NCBI GenBank assembly: GCA_028455995.1
Contig: JABELC010000013.1
Span: 682,001-746,000 of the forward strand
Length of the DNA stretch: 64,000 nt
DNA from: Scleromitrula shiraiana
Taxonomy: Eukaryota; Ascomycota; Leotiomycetes; Helotiales; Sclerotiniaceae
Direction: 5' to 3'
Under the pieces are notes generated by a model. That model saw nothing but the letters and a program-made list of their open reading frames with translations. It was not told where the DNA came from and did not search any database. Numbering within the stretch: position 1 is the first letter of the stretch; the number at the start of each line of letters is the position of its first letter. The position numbers and the translations under genes are program-made. Shown here in pieces: positions 21,920-33,981 of the stretch.

Positions 21920-23609
21920 AAACTTGGAAATGCCCAGGTGGACGAATATTTTTAGGGTTGATGATGAGTTGACCCGCGCTCGGTACACATGTGCGGTTAG
22001 TTCGAGGTTAAGTTATTAGTCATTTCACTATAGTAGTTCTACTGTAGCATGCGTAAGTAGTCCGTTAAATTCTTGATCATTATTATTATTATTATTATTA
22101 TCTCCAGGGCTTTATATATAAGATGGAGATTTTCTAGTTCTATTTCTAGTTCTAGTTCCAGTCCTAATTCTAGTTCTAGTTCTAGTGTCACTCACATACT
22201 TCTATAGTCGGCGTTGGTATTGGTGTTGGTGTTGCGGCTTAGATGATCATCGATGTTTAAATTTATGGTTCAGGAACGAGAGGTAACCACTACACTGCAG
22301 TGTATGTAGTGTAATGTAGTGTAGTGTAGTGCACAACGCTATCTAAACTAAGAAAAGAAAAGAAAAGAAAAGAAAAGGGTTCAGAGTGGAAGTTAATTTA
22401 TGGGATGCAAATCAAATCGAATGGGAAATGCAAATCATATCATCTGAGCATATCACACATACATGTGGTTTGAAGGGTGGGATTTGATTGGTATGTATAT
22501 CTTGATGGAGAGGGGATTTGAGGTTTGGTTTTGATATCTGATTATCGTGTTTTTTTTTGGGGAGTTGAGAGCGATTTTATGGGTTGGTGTTTAGTAAGAC
22601 TTTTATGAGTTAAGAGTTTAGGTAATATTTTATTTGGAATTTTCTTGATATTCTGTATATTAGGTTATGGGTGAGAATGGAAGAATGGAAGAATGGAAGG
22701 ATAGAAGGATGGAAGGATGATTTAGGTGAATGAGGAGGGTGTTACATGTGAAAGTTGAAAAATTGTCTTGAATATATATATATATGAGATTTTTCTACTA
22801 TATACTTCGTAAATATGTGCGCATTTCTTTATTTGGGATGGTCATATTATTGAGTAAGACATCAGAAGGGTTGAGACTTCTTTTGTGTTATCAATCTGAT
22901 ACATATCATTTTTGCCTAGGCCTATTCTAATTCCACGTTTTTGAATCAATTTCATCACCCAGTCAAAATGTTGCCCCGGTGAATGATCAACTAGTTTACT
23001 TACTAATAATAAACCTTGGAAGAACAAAGAGAAAGATATCCATAACTTATTATTATTAACATCTAGACGGCGCACAAAAACGATCAAAAGATCGACAATT
23101 ATAAAAATTATAACAATATAAACCATCGCAAATAAATATCGGAAACTTGCTACAATACAATCAAATACATTACGACTTTCGACAATTCTTCTACTTCTTC
23201 TACTTCTTCTTCTACTTCTTCTACTTCTCTGCCAACAAACTTCATTTCTTGCTACTCCTTATAATTGCTCTCTCTTCTTTCCCAAAACCGAATAGCTTCT
23301 CAACTTCCCCTAAAACTCTCCCCAACTTCCACCTTCAACGACAACTTCATCACATTTTACGATAAGGTTCCAATTCAGTTTATTCGCTACTTCATCATAA
23401 GAACAATAGTTGCTTTTTGCTCCGTTGTTTTAAATCTTACAACTTACTTCAATACGTTTCTATCGCAAGTCGAGTGAGTCAGCCTATCCAGACGTAAGCT
23501 CATGTTGAGTCACGTCGCCCGAATCACAACGACGTGTTTTTGAAGATTATATATACTGATCGCTTGTCGCATATCTATAGGGAAACGAATTAAATTACCC
23601 ATTACAGAA
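20454..23609. other. Microsatellite-rich intergenic block upstream of STB3
   Basis: About 3.1 kb without a supported gene. Repeats include ATCGT units (20651-20685), CATCGT hexamers (20777-20808), GATA units (21878-21919), ATT units (22078-22101), TTCTAG units (about 22130-22185), AAAAG units (22350-22377), GGAAGAAT/GGAAGGAT units (22677-22720), and TTCTAC/TTCTTC units (23186-23230). The proximal part is probably a long promoter and leader for STB3. Confidence 0.6.
21878..21919. repeat. GATA tetranucleotide microsatellite
   Basis: About ten uninterrupted copies of a GATA unit in intergenic DNA. A likely length-variable marker. Confidence 0.9.
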
Positions 23610-24692
23610 ATGGCTACCATCACTTCCCCTTCTCGCGACATCTCAACGACACTCGGACGAGACAACTTAACTGCTGTAGCGGCTCGAAATGTTCCTGTCA
23701 CCAAAGTTCAACATCCTCTCCCTACTCCTCCGAATTCGATCTCTCCAAATTTACCTCCTCACGTAAACAAACCGTTCGGTCGTTCATCGTTGCCCCAGCT
23801 CAATCTGGAACACGTTGATTCCGACCTCGACTTACAAGATGGAAGTGGAAATGAGGGACTCTCGGATGTCGGATCACCTGGATTGGATACAACTGGTGCT
23901 ATAACACCTAATTTGTTGGCCAAGCATCATCTCCCGGAGATTTTATTGGATCATGGTCCACTCGCTATCCGCCACATCATGGGCTACCTTACCACCTCGG
24001 TACCTGGATTTTCTGGAATTCCACCCGCGAAAGCTAGAAGACTGGTTGTGGGTGCTTTGGAGGGACGTGGAAGTGGCGGTGTGGCTGGCGGTGTGAAAGG
24101 AAATGTGTTGTTTGAGAAAGTGGGCTGGGGAAGATGGGACGCAAGGCTAAAAGGGCATCCTGCCAGATTGGGTCGAGATTTTGGAGCATCTCCATCTCCT
24201 AGTTTACCAGATTCTTATTCTGTTGGGATGCCCATTGTGAACGGTAACCATGGGTGGTCATTCACTCGGACACGATTAAATGAACCAGGATCCAGTTGGG
24301 CCGGTGATTCGGCGATTTTTTCGAATGGAGACTCTATGGCCGAAAATGAAGCCGACAAAATGTCTCTGGATGGAGATGAATCTAGCGAGTCTTCTTCGGA
24401 TGCAGAGGAGGACGTGCTAATGGAGGAAGATCCAAATGAAGTTACAGACGAGGAAGATTGGGCTGCTGTGGGGGCCGCTGCATTGCGAGCAGCTTCTTAT
24501 TCAGCATCTGGACCTAACTCACACCTTTTCAATTCTCATGTATATAGGGAAACTCAGATGAGCAGACCAACTCTCTCTGTACCCCCACGAACGACACACA
24601 CACCTATTGATTTCTCAGCTTTTGGCATGAGCTCAGCCGATCCTCAAGAAAGAGAGGCGATTGAAGCACTTTTACGACTCGGTTCTGTATAA
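23610..24692 (+). CDS. STB3: STB3-like Sin3-binding / RRPE-binding protein
   Basis: Intronless 360-residue protein. In yeast, Stb3 binds ribosomal-RNA-processing-element promoter sites and recruits the Sin3-Rpd3 deacetylase to repress growth genes when nutrients fall. The conserved domain spans about residues 103-182: LPEILLDHGPLAIRHIMGYL, then VPGFSGIPPAKARRLVVGAL and NVLFEKVGWGRWDARLKGHP. Residues 30-60 are Pro/Ser-rich. An acidic patch follows near 255-285 (DGDESSESSSDAEEDVLMEE). The conserved ILLDHG...FEKVGWG order is diagnostic for the fungal family. It sits alone between two long repeat-rich gaps, which suits a heavily regulated transcription factor (inference). Confidence 0.85.
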   Translation: MATITSPSRDISTTLGRDNLTAVAARNVPVTKVQHPLPTPPNSISPNLPPHVNKPFGRSSLPQLNLEHVDSDLDLQDGSGNEGLSDVGSPGLDTTGAITPNLLAKHHLPEILLDHGPLAIRHIMGYLTTSVPGFSGIPPAKARRLVVGALEGRGSGGVAGGVKGNVLFEKVGWGRWDARLKGHPARLGRDFGASPSPSLPDSYSVGMPIVNGNHGWSFTRTRLNEPGSSWAGDSAIFSNGDSMAENEADKMSLDGDESSESSSDAEEDVLMEEDPNEVTDEEDWAAVGAAALRAASYSASGPNSHLFNSHVYRETQMSRPTLSVPPRTTHTPIDFSAFGMSSADPQEREAIEALLRLGSV

Positions 24693-26266
24693 ATTTCAGC
24701 ATGGCGTTTTGGGATGGTGGCATATGGCGATTTTATGATGCATGAGCGTGAACGATCTGCCGGCGTGCATTGATCGAAATTTCATACATTTTTATTGGCA
24801 ACACGCGAAATGATGATCTGAAGGGAACATTGGGAATAATATGCCCCCTCGTATTAAACGAGTATGGGAGCATGGCGTTTTTTTATGATATTTTATAATT
24901 TTCGATTTGGGAGAATTACCTTGAGCCTGTGCTAAGATCTCGTGCGCTCGGTATTCTTCGATTTTCTTTTGATACACATACATACTTGTTGTATGTGGCG
25001 CATGCATACATACAACATTACTTTGCACATATTATATTATGTTGTGCTATGCTATGCTATGCTATGCTATGCTATGCATATTGCATATTTTCAACATTCG
25101 AACCTTGGACCTTTCAACTTCCAACTTTTTATCAACTACTCTACTCTACCCATCTACCCCATTTCTGGGCTTGGACGAGGGATTCTTTGGGGGGAGTGGC
25201 GAAAATTCACTTCACTCCTTCACTTATCTCATCTCAACTCAAATTTTTATAGCTATAGCCTGGTTGGTCATTTGATTGACTGACTTGCAGCAAGGCTGGC
25301 TTACTTTATTCATTCCTTACTTTCGACGCTTTATTGCATATACTTATTCTTTTTTAATATTATCTTTTTTATGTTGGAACTGGGGGATGGGGAGGTGAAT
25401 GTGGTGGATGCATGGGGCAGATCATGGGATGGAAGATGGAAGATGGAAGATGGCTGGTAACATCGAATGAACGGACGAATGGACGAACAGCTATGGGATA
25501 ACTGGACTTGGGGTGGAATTTGGAACTCGGTGGAACTGCATGCTTATATGCACTTGTTGCATGGCATGGTATGGTACATCATATCATATCGTATCGTATC
25601 ATAGATATAGTATAGTAGTATTCAATCAAGTTGATGAACGGACGTAATGAATGGATGGACAGATGGATCGATCTTTCTTTCCTTCTTTCTTTCTGCGTCC
25701 GATCTATTCATTCGTCCGTTCTCTACTATCGATCCATTACTATTATCTTCATCTGATGTTTAATATTTATTTGATACATGAAGTGCAAAGTGAAGATGTG
25801 GTTTTTACTTCATACATTTAGAGTTGAGCTATTAGTGCTTGTTATTGGGATTCACCATTTTAGATGTCTATTCTATATGCATACGATGATTGAGAGGCTT
25901 TCGAACATCTTCTCTTTTACTACTTATCAAAAACATATTAATCATGACGAACGGACGGACGGACGGACGGACGGATAAAAATGCCTTCTCTTTCCATTAA
26001 AATCGGAAAGGGATTCTATACTCTATACTCTATACTCTATACTCTATACTCTATACTCTATACTCTATACTCTATACTCTATACTCTATACTCTATCTTG
26101 TCTGCTCTGCTCTGCTCTGCTCTGCTCTGCTCTGCTCTGCTCTGCCAGCTCTGTTTATTTCTCTACGGGGGTACGTAGATCTCTAGATCTCTAGATCTCG
26201 TGTATACCACCCAAGGTGTTATTCTTATCATTCTTCTGGATTCCTATCTACCTATAAATAAATATG

Positions 26267-26297
<31 letters not shown>

Positions 26298-27472
26298 ACA
26301 AGTAGCTAGATAACTCCACTAATCAAAGAATTCTAGAATTCTAGAATTCTAGAATTATACTTGAACGCCAAACCACTCCGAGTCCTTGGATTGTGACGAT
26401 AATCTGGGGATTTTCTTTTCGACCTTGGGAATTGACTGTGTGCGTAAGTGCGTGAGTAAGTGAGTGCGTGAGTGAGTGTGTGAGAGGATAATGAGGGTTC
26501 TGGGAATATGATACACGTACTGGCTTTTGCGCTGGGGGGTTTAGCTGCCGATTGGGAGAATCGAAGGGGGTGCAGATGAGAGTGGGTTTTTGGATGGGTG
26601 ATGGATGCTATGGCGCTTGGTGTGGTGCTAGGAGGTGGGTATGGGCTGTTGAGAGTTTGGGGTTGGATTGGTGATGGGTTGGATGGATGGATGGATGGAT
26701 GGATAGATAGGTAGATGGATGAATGGATGGATGGATGAATGGATAGCGAAGAGGAGATATCGTGAGCGTTGGTTTGAACATCTTCTTGGTGGGCTACAGA
26801 GCACAGGGTATGTATGGTGTACTCGGTTCTGTGGATGGAAATTTTACTTGTCGTTTGCTTTCTGGGTGTGGGGTTATAGCGTGCATGGAATAAGGATTGG
26901 GGAGGTGGGCTTTAGGTACTGGATTGGGATGAGATGGGTTCGGCTTAATTGCTCATGTCTTTGGGTATGGGGATATATAAATCGGGAGTGTGGAAATGCA
27001 TGGTCGCTTGATTATATATGTATGTGATTGCTAATTGATGTCTAGATTGTATAATAATAATAATTTATATTGAAATGATGATATATACGCGGTCTTGTAA
27101 TCTTTAGATGTCCCAACTACCTACCTTGAAACAGATACATAAAGGTCTTGCAAATTCCAAAATTCGGATGATATCATCGTTGAATATGCTGATTGTCCTA
27201 TTTAAGATATCGGTTTTAAGTTTCTTCGGTCTGGTATTATGTTTTCAGGATATCAAGTTCCTGTTAGACATCTCAAACCGTGGTGATTTAATCCGGTCTT
27301 TAAAGTTTGTAGATTCCAAGATTATCTATATTGAGAGACGGCAGGTAGCCCGAGCACTAACTAATATCCACTTCATGCAATTATCTGCAATATTTCATGC
27401 CATACGTTCATTCCATGAACCCATCCATGCATCTATCCAGAAACCTCAAAAAGGCAGATCAAAACCTCAACA
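24693..27472. other. Microsatellite-rich intergenic block downstream of STB3
   Basis: About 2.8 kb without a supported gene. Repeats include CTATG units (25046-25077), GGAAGAT units (about 25432-25452), ATCGT-like units (about 25579-25603), ACGG units (25947-25975), the heptamer/pentamer pair at 26015-26145, AGATCTCT units (26177-26199), AATA units (26263-26299), GAATTCTA units (26329-26356) and ATGG units (about 26680-26745). Open frames through these repeats are artefacts of repeat periodicity. Confidence 0.6.
26015..26145. repeat. Compound minisatellite: TATACTC heptamers then TCTGC pentamers
   Basis: Roughly 11-12 near-perfect copies of a 7-nt unit (26015-26096) abut about nine copies of a 5-nt unit (26101-26145). 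Direct reading of the sequence. Confidence 0.95.
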
Positions 27473-27970
27473 TCAAATCTTCTTAGTCCTAACAGCAGCA
27501 GCAGCTTGACCCCTTTTCCCACCCAACCCCACCCCACTCAAAAAAGCCATCCTCATCGCCGCCCCCAAATAAACAAATCCCACATTCCCCCAAGCCATGC
27601 TATTCCACCCCTTAACATCCCAATAAACCCTCGCTCCCAAGCCCCTCACACTCCACAGATGCCCGAAATCCGCAATCAGCAGCCCCCAGAGAACGGTACG
27701 CCACACGCGCACATTAGACGTCGATCGCAAGACTAGCGCTTCGTTGATGGCGAAGAGGACGTACAGGTTTGCGAGTTGCTGGAGGGCGATTTGGGTGGAG
27801 AGGGGGATGCTGCTGTTGGTGAGGTAGGGCGTGGAGGGCGAGTGGGTTAGAAGGAGGTAGGTGTGGGGGTGGAAGTAGGCGTAGTAGGCGCCGGTGAGGG
27901 CGGAGATGGGCTCGAGGACTAGGAAGAACCAGCTGTAGATCATGGGGAGTTTAAAATCGGTGGATGGCAT
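27473..27970 (-). CDS. DUF7704-type small polytopic membrane protein
   Basis: Single-exon frame of 165 residues from the ATG at 27970; the frame extends 28 residues further upstream but that part is translated ACCAT-type repeat and is probably not coding. The start PSTDFKLPMIYSWFFLVLEP and the following SALTGAYYAYFHP resemble the fungal DUF7704 family (LP...Y...FL..EP...L.GA). About four hydrophobic helices are visible (near residues 10-32, 65-82, 92-108, 130-150). The tail is short and basic. No biochemical function is known for this family. The name is recalled, not searched. Confidence 0.65.
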   Translation of the reverse strand: MPSTDFKLPMIYSWFFLVLEPISALTGAYYAYFHPHTYLLLTHSPSTPYLTNSSIPLSTQIALQQLANLYVLFAINEALVLRSTSNVRVWRTVLWGLLIADFGHLWSVRGLGARVYWDVKGWNSMAWGNVGFVYLGAAMRMAFLSGVGLGGKRGQAAAAVRTKKI

Positions 27971-29925
27971 GTTGTGGAAATGAAATCGATTTTTGGAGAA
28001 TGGGGAAATGGTATGGAATAGTATGGTATGGTATGGTATGGTATGGTATGGCAAGATAAGCTAAGTAAGGTGATTCGGTACTCCTGCCAAGATTTATTGA
28101 TTGATAACGAGATTCGATATTCCGCCCTCTAATAAATTGATTACCGTATAGAGAATTTCCTTGTAAGGTTTTACTGGTGGTTTGTGAAACTACCTGACTC
28201 GAATGAACTGTATTAATATGGATATTTCTAGTGACGAACGGGAATTTACGATTCAGAAAAAAAATTTCTTTGCAAAGTTCTAAAACAGGAATAAATTATC
28301 TGGGGGATCATCGTCTAGGATTCAAATAAATTACTATGACCTGGGTGGTGCGGGAACATCAGAGCTAAGTTTAAAATATATTAATTATATTAATTAATTA
28401 ATAATAATAAATAATAAGTATGGAGCCATGGTTAGAAAGATGCCGCAATTGATAGTGCGCTGCTTTAGGGGAATGTATTTGTTACACATTTTTGTTCTTT
28501 GATATTCATTTCTATGTTTTGGATTGAGAATGTGGAAGGAAGTATGTGGAAGTATATTTAAAGCGGCATGATGGAAATGGAAATGGAAATGGAAATGGTA
28601 ATTTATTATTATTGTTTGCTAACATTATTGTCAGCCCAGCCATTCGATATATTTATTATTACCTTATCCGCGATCAGGATTATAGACATACAAGCCATAG
28701 AAGCCATACAAGCCATATTCTCTAGGGCTTTCTTTGATTGAAGATTGAAGGATACCGGTGCTGTAGCTATTATTATTTTGTAGATATAAGGGAGGCTTAA
28801 TGTTAAGATGGAGTATGCCGTAGATATAAATATAAATATAAATATAAATATAAATATAAATATAAATATAAATATAAATAGATAGATGTACCTAATAAAT
28901 ATCTTTGTTGAGATCTATGGATATTCCCCTTTCCTTTGAGAGAATTATTAATTCATTTAGATAAAAGTCCTTGTATGTAAATTTCTCTTAACAAAAACTA
29001 GAATATACGGCGAATCCGAAGTTTAAGATGAGAAAATAGTAATAATTAAGATAGTCCTGTAGAGAAGAAGAAAAGAGTAATAACTAACGTATACTAAATA
29101 ACTGTACCGGTAATCTTATTACTGCTATTGGAACATGCACGATTCGGACAAACTTTAATCTCATTATTTCAAACCAATAATCTCCCTTCTTTTGCAATTT
29201 GCAAGGTTTGTTTCCTTCCTAAATTAAGTAATCCCTAGGTTACAAACATCACATCAAAATAAAACTATGCAATTGGATAACCAATCTCTTTGAACCCAGA
29301 ACCAGTTACAATAATAATATTTTAATTATATAAATTATACACATTTTTGGAGAAAAAAAAAAAAAAACCTCAATCCTTCCTTTAGAAATCTACAAAAACA
29401 TCCATTCTCACTTTTATTATTACTCAATCATTCTCTCGTACTTCCTACATCGTATATCCTACATACTTCCATACCTCCATATCTACATACCTACATAATA
29501 GATACTTTTCATTTCTATATGTAAGGTTAAAACTCAAAACTTTCTTTAATATTACAATTGAGTCGAATAATAATTTATCAGCGTACAGAAATATACACAT
29601 TTTGTTCTGTTCTGTTCTATTCTCCTTCTTGAACAAACAGATAAACATAACACAGTTCGTTTGAATTCACCACTTCCTTATTGGAACACAACTCGTTCTT
29701 TTCAGCTCTCTCCAATTTCTACCTACATATATTCATTCATTATTATACTACCTCACATACTCGAATTTCTATTCACCGCCATTATTTGTCCAACCTATAG
29801 GTTTTCATAAGAACCTCAGCATTACCCGGACTTAATTCTTGTTATTGATATATTTGTCGGATATTAGCCAATCTGCCAGTTGGTCTAGAACTTTCGGATT
29901 ATTTGTACAAGCAGCAGAGCTAAAG
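27971..29925. other. AT-rich intergenic region with simple repeats
   Basis: Nearly 2 kb without a supported gene between divergent genes. Repeats: GGTAT units (about 28016-28051) immediately upstream of the DUF7704 start, AATGGA units (28576-28600), and ATATAA units (28824-28880). A pyrimidine-rich stretch at about 29360-29800 is probably the promoter and long leader of the F-box/WD40 gene. Confidence 0.55.
28824..28880. repeat. ATATAA hexanucleotide microsatellite
   Basis: About nine tandem copies of a 6-nt AT-only unit in intergenic DNA. Confidence 0.9.
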
Positions 29926-31924
29926 ATGACTCGAATCTTTCCGATAAACGAATGGGCTCCTGCTCATCAAGCTCAGACTTCCGATCCTTCTCCCTCTTCT
30001 ACTTCCAAGGCGTTGAAGGCGTTGGAACCTGGACATTTAGCACCTACATACCGCCGTCGAACCCGCCTTATGTCCCTTCCTTTCCCCGATTTGTCAGATC
30101 GAGTCTCAAGTTTAGCAGTTAGTGAGGAGCAGGATGAGCACCCTGAGGGCCGATTCAGAAGTTTACTCAGACGTGCATCAGTGTCTATTAAAAAGAGGCA
30201 ACGACGACATTCACATGCTACGGAGGGGCAAACACCTTCATCACCCTGGCGAAAGTTACGAGAAGCTACGAGCTTTAGTAGAACTACACGATTACCGCAC
30301 CCATTTGATGGCGAGGGCCCCGTTGATCCACACGAATTTATTTCACCAATACCGGGTTATGGCACGGCACCTCCTTTTATACCTTATGGTAGCGGTGGGG
30401 CAGCGAGAGCCACGGCAGCTGCACAGAACGAAATCCTCAATAAAAATCGACAATATCTCCACTCAGACGACTTACTCCAGAATGACCGAGAAAGTGGGAT
30501 CGGGATAGCACTCACCACTACTACTACCGAATCAATACAATCTCAAGATACTTCCATCAGCACAATCGATTTTATAGCGGTTCTTCCAGTCGAGCTCTCA
30601 ATGCAAATTCTCGCCTTTTTAGACCATCGATCACTTGCCAATGCGGGATTGGTATCACATAAATGGGCTCAGGTCTGTGGTTCGCAGCACATCTGGCGTG
30701 AGGCTTTCTTGAGGGAAAAGTCTAAAACATATGCTACAAGCAAACCGGTTGCGCCCGGAAAAGGTTTAGGCATTCCTGCTTTAATGCCTGGAACTGACTG
30801 GAAAGACATTTATCGTATCAGACAAGAGTTGGAGAGGAAGTGGGACACTGGCAAGGCAGAGCAAACATATCTTGTTGGGCATTTGGATAGCATTTATTGC
30901 GTTCAATTTGATGAGTAGGTTTATTCCATTAGTATACTATGAAGATGTCTAATTTTCTACTAGGTTTAAAATAATTACTGGTTCCCGAGATAAGACGATT
31001 CGTATATGGGACATGAAGACATATACTTGTAGCTTGATCATTGGACCTCCAGAAATTGTGAACAGTGCTGCTATCATGACTGGTGCTGACGGAAATCCCC
31101 AAAACTATGCGACTAGTTCGGATCATGTCCGACGTATCGAGTGTGTACCACGAACAGCCTCGTTTCCGTTACACCACAACGCCTCGATCTTATGTCTGCA
31201 GTACGACAAAGACATTCTTGTAACTGGTTCATCAGACAGTACATGCATCGTGCACGATATCAAAAACAACTATGAGCCGATAATGCAGTTGCGTCATCAC
31301 ACCGCAGCTGTACTCGATCTAGCATTTGATGACCGCTATATCGTTACTTGTTCCAAAGACAACAGTATTTGCATATGGGATCGCCAGACTGGTGAGATGT
31401 TGAAGCAGCTTCGTGGCCATTCTGGTCCAGTCAATGCTGTACAATTGAGGGGAGATACGATCGTTAGCTGCAGTGGGGATTTTAGAGTCAAGTTATGGAA
31501 CATTCATACTGGCAAGACCATTCGGGAGTTTCCTGGACACACCAAGGGTCTTGCCTGTAGCCAATTTTCCGAGGACTCCAAATATATTGCATCGGCTGGT
31601 AATGATCAGACGATTCGTATTTGGGATGCGAACACCGGGGAATGTTTACAACGAATTGCCGCTCACGAGAATCTTGTGCGATCTCTACATATAGATTCTA
31701 TCAGTGGCAGATTAATTTCCGCCAGTTACGATCAAGATGTAAAGGTGTTCGATATGGAGACTGGACGACTATTAGTTGATTTTCCTAAGTGGCACGAGAG
31801 CTGGGTTCTAGGAGCTAAGTCTGATTATCGTCGTATCATCAGTGTAGGCCAAGACCCCAAGATTCTCATTTCGGACTTTGGTTTGCATGTAAAGGGCATC
31901 GAGAAATTAGAGAGCATCTCGTGA
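29926..31924 (+). CDS. F-box/WD40 protein, SCF ubiquitin ligase adaptor (FWD-1/beta-TrCP-like)
   Basis: Predicted substrate receptor of an SCF (Skp1-Cullin-F-box) ubiquitin ligase. Two exons, 29926-30914 and 30964-31924, with a 49-nt intron (GTAGGT...CTACTAG), give 649 residues. The N-terminal ~200 residues are basic and Ser-rich. The F-box lies near residues 215-265 (VLPVELSMQILAFLDHRSL, then HIWREAF). Seven WD40 repeats fill about residues 315-645, including TGSRDKTIRIWD, TGSSDSTCIVHD, TCSKDNSICIWD, SCSGDFRVKLWN, SAGNDQTIRIWD and SASYDQDVKVFD. The GHLDSIYCVQFDE start of the propeller resembles beta-TrCP. Neurospora FWD-1, which degrades the clock protein FRQ, is a plausible orthologue, but I cannot separate it from other fungal FBXW proteins by eye. 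Confidence 0.88.
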
Positions 31925-32583
31925 TATTTTTGGCACTTTAGTGATTTGGGTCGGCGGGATTAAAGGGGCGTTGTTTGTTCATAGAGCTTGTATAGAGGAT
32001 ATCCAATGGTGTTTTTGTTTTATTGCGGGCGATAATTTTTGGTTGGGATATTACCTAGAGAAGACTTTTTCTTTGGCAAGATTTTGGGAACGGTTATAGG
32101 TTTTTGTGTGCGTTGTGGGATTTTCATTTGTTTATACTTCAATGTTATAGACAAGTTCTAGCGGTAGTTGAATCGATTTCTTCAAAGCATTCAATTCGAT
32201 ATTTTGGTATTTAACGGTGAAATGCATGCATGGCAATTGAGGGTAGGATGATCACATTGATGCCATGGTTTGATCAGAGAGATGGTCAATCATCTTGCTA
32301 GAGAATATAACAACAATAACAGTACAGATCCTAATTCTCATCTAGAATGATATACTTCCTATACAAATTATATAGCATTGAAAAAATATGCGATAGTCAA
32401 AATGTCCTACCCGCAATTATTAATAAAAGCATTGGAGGATATGGTTGGTTGGACTATTTTAGGGCAGTTTAGCGTATTCGCTTATTTTTTTCGTTCGCAC
32501 ACTTTGGTAAATTTATCGCAAGCTCCACGACTTCTTCCTCTCGAGATCTCATTCCCATCGACAACACGACCAACTCAGCAACC
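31925..32583. other. Intergenic region upstream of the eS7 gene
   Basis: Holds the 3' flank of the F-box/WD40 gene and the ribosomal-protein promoter. Pyrimidine-rich tracts occur shortly before the eS7 start (about 32480-32560). No gene seen. Confidence 0.5.
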
Positions 32584-33614
32584 ATGAGTGCCATCAACAA
32601 GATCGTGCAAACCAGCGCTTCCCGCTCGAACCCATCCGAGCTCGAGACCAGCATTGCTGGCGCTCTCTACGACCTCGAGTCCAACACCCCGGATTTGAAG
32701 GCCGCCTTGAGACCTCTCCAATTCTCTTCTGCTAAAGAGGTAAGATTTTCTCCTATATACCTAATTTGATTTTCTTCCAATGCTTTGCAATGCATTGGAA
32801 ATCATAGGACTGGAATGCAGTTATCGATACATTTTTGCAATTGGCGTCGACATTTCATTCTTTCCGTATTACCTGTATATTACAGAGGACATTTCATCAA
32901 GATACAAACAAGACAAACTTTTGGTATTCCTGGAAAATGGATATACCAGGAGAATGAATGAATGGAAAAGATGAAATCGATGAACATACAAATATACAAG
33001 ATTATAGAGTGGCATGTCGGCGTTGATTAGTGGAATCGAACGGGCTGCGGACCATGTCTTTTTTGACTGGAGATCGCCCGCTGACTTTGATCGAATTATA
33101 GATTGAAGTTGGCCACGGCAAGAAGGCTATTGTCATCTTTGTCCCCGTTCCTTCCCTTCAAGGTTTCCACAAGGTGCAGCAACGGTATGTATTTCTACTC
33201 TTGAAATCTCCCCTTCTTATCTGCGGATTCACTAATGAAGAAAATAGTCTCACCCGTGAGCTTGAGAAGAAGTTCTCCGACCGTCACGTCCTCATCCTCG
33301 CTGCCCGCCGTATCCTTCCCCGCCCAAAGCGATCCAACCGATCCCGCACATCCCTCACCCAAAAGCGTCCCCGTTCCAGAACACTCACTGCCGTCCACGA
33401 CGCCATCCTTACCGATCTCGTCTTCCCAGTCGAGATTGTCGGAAAGCGTCTCCGCACCAAGGAGGATGGAAGCAAGGACTTGGGTGTCATTCTTGACGAG
33501 AAGGAGAAGGGAGGTGTTGAGCACAGACTCGATACTTACTCTGAGGTCTACAAGCGTTTGACTGGTCGTGCTGTCAGCTTCAAGTTCCCACAAGGAGGCC
33601 CAGCCGAGTACTAA
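32584..33614 (+). CDS. RPS7: 40S ribosomal protein S7 (eS7)
   Basis: Small-subunit ribosomal protein needed for 18S rRNA maturation. Three exons: 32584-32739, 33102-33184 and 33248-33614; 201 residues, close to the family length (about 190-200). Exon joins read SSAKE-IEVGHGKKAIVIFV and KVQQR-LTRELEKKFSDRH. Further family landmarks are ARRILPRPKRSNRSR, TLTAVHDAILTDLVFPVEIV and a C-terminus near VSFKFP. Intron 1 is 362 nt, the longest intron assigned in this window; I saw no clear snoRNA in it. Converges with the dynactin p62 gene. Confidence 0.97.
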
Positions 33615-33981
33615 ATGCTTTCTTTTTTGTACTTGAACAAGGAAAAATGGGTTCTTGAGGGTTAAATATGAATTGGGATTTCTGAGCTAAAGAATGGCTG
33701 GTCATGTCTACTCATATGGGGCGCATTAGTTAGGTTTTATGAATACCAAAAGCTTATGCCAATTCTCATTTATGAACTTGATTTGTTGAAGTACTTTGCA
33801 GATGGTTAAATTCTTTCATGTGTGAGATATTTGTCATAGTGAAACATTTTAACACATACAAACTGTGAGAGTCGTATTGATATAACATTTTATCTCTATC
33901 TATTTTAACCACTAAACAGCAAATGGGTATAAACTCTTAGTCTCCATGCTTACCGTTCTACTTCTTTAGCGCATCCCCCAC
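33615..33981. other. Convergent intergenic region, RPS7 and dynactin p62
   Basis: Both 3' flanks meet in 367 nt of AT-rich sequence. No gene or clear terminator structure is visible. Confidence 0.5.

Noticed and set aside
24929..25283. Three overlapping open frames with LCYAM repeats
   Set aside because: Translations of the CTATG microsatellite, open in all frames only because the unit length is not a multiple of three and lacks stops.
27971..28054. N-terminal extension of the DUF7704 protein (MPYHTIPYHT...)
   Set aside because: Translated pentanucleotide repeat; the next ATG at 27970 matches the family start.
21878..28880. Tandem arrays as a possible CRISPR
   Set aside because: Units are 4-8 nt with no spacers, and the genome is eukaryotic.
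33032..33041. B-box-like GTTCGATTCC on the minus strand inside the RPS7 intron
   Set aside because: The expected T-stem does not pair, and no A box occurs at the right distance.
32740..33101. Possible intronic snoRNA in the 362-nt RPS7 intron
   Set aside because: GATGAA and CTGA words exist, but there is no proper RUGAUGA box with a terminal stem, and no clear H/ACA structure.
33195..33593. Long antisense open frame opposite the RPS7 last exon
   Set aside because: It mirrors a strongly biased ribosomal-protein exon; no start context or family features of its own.
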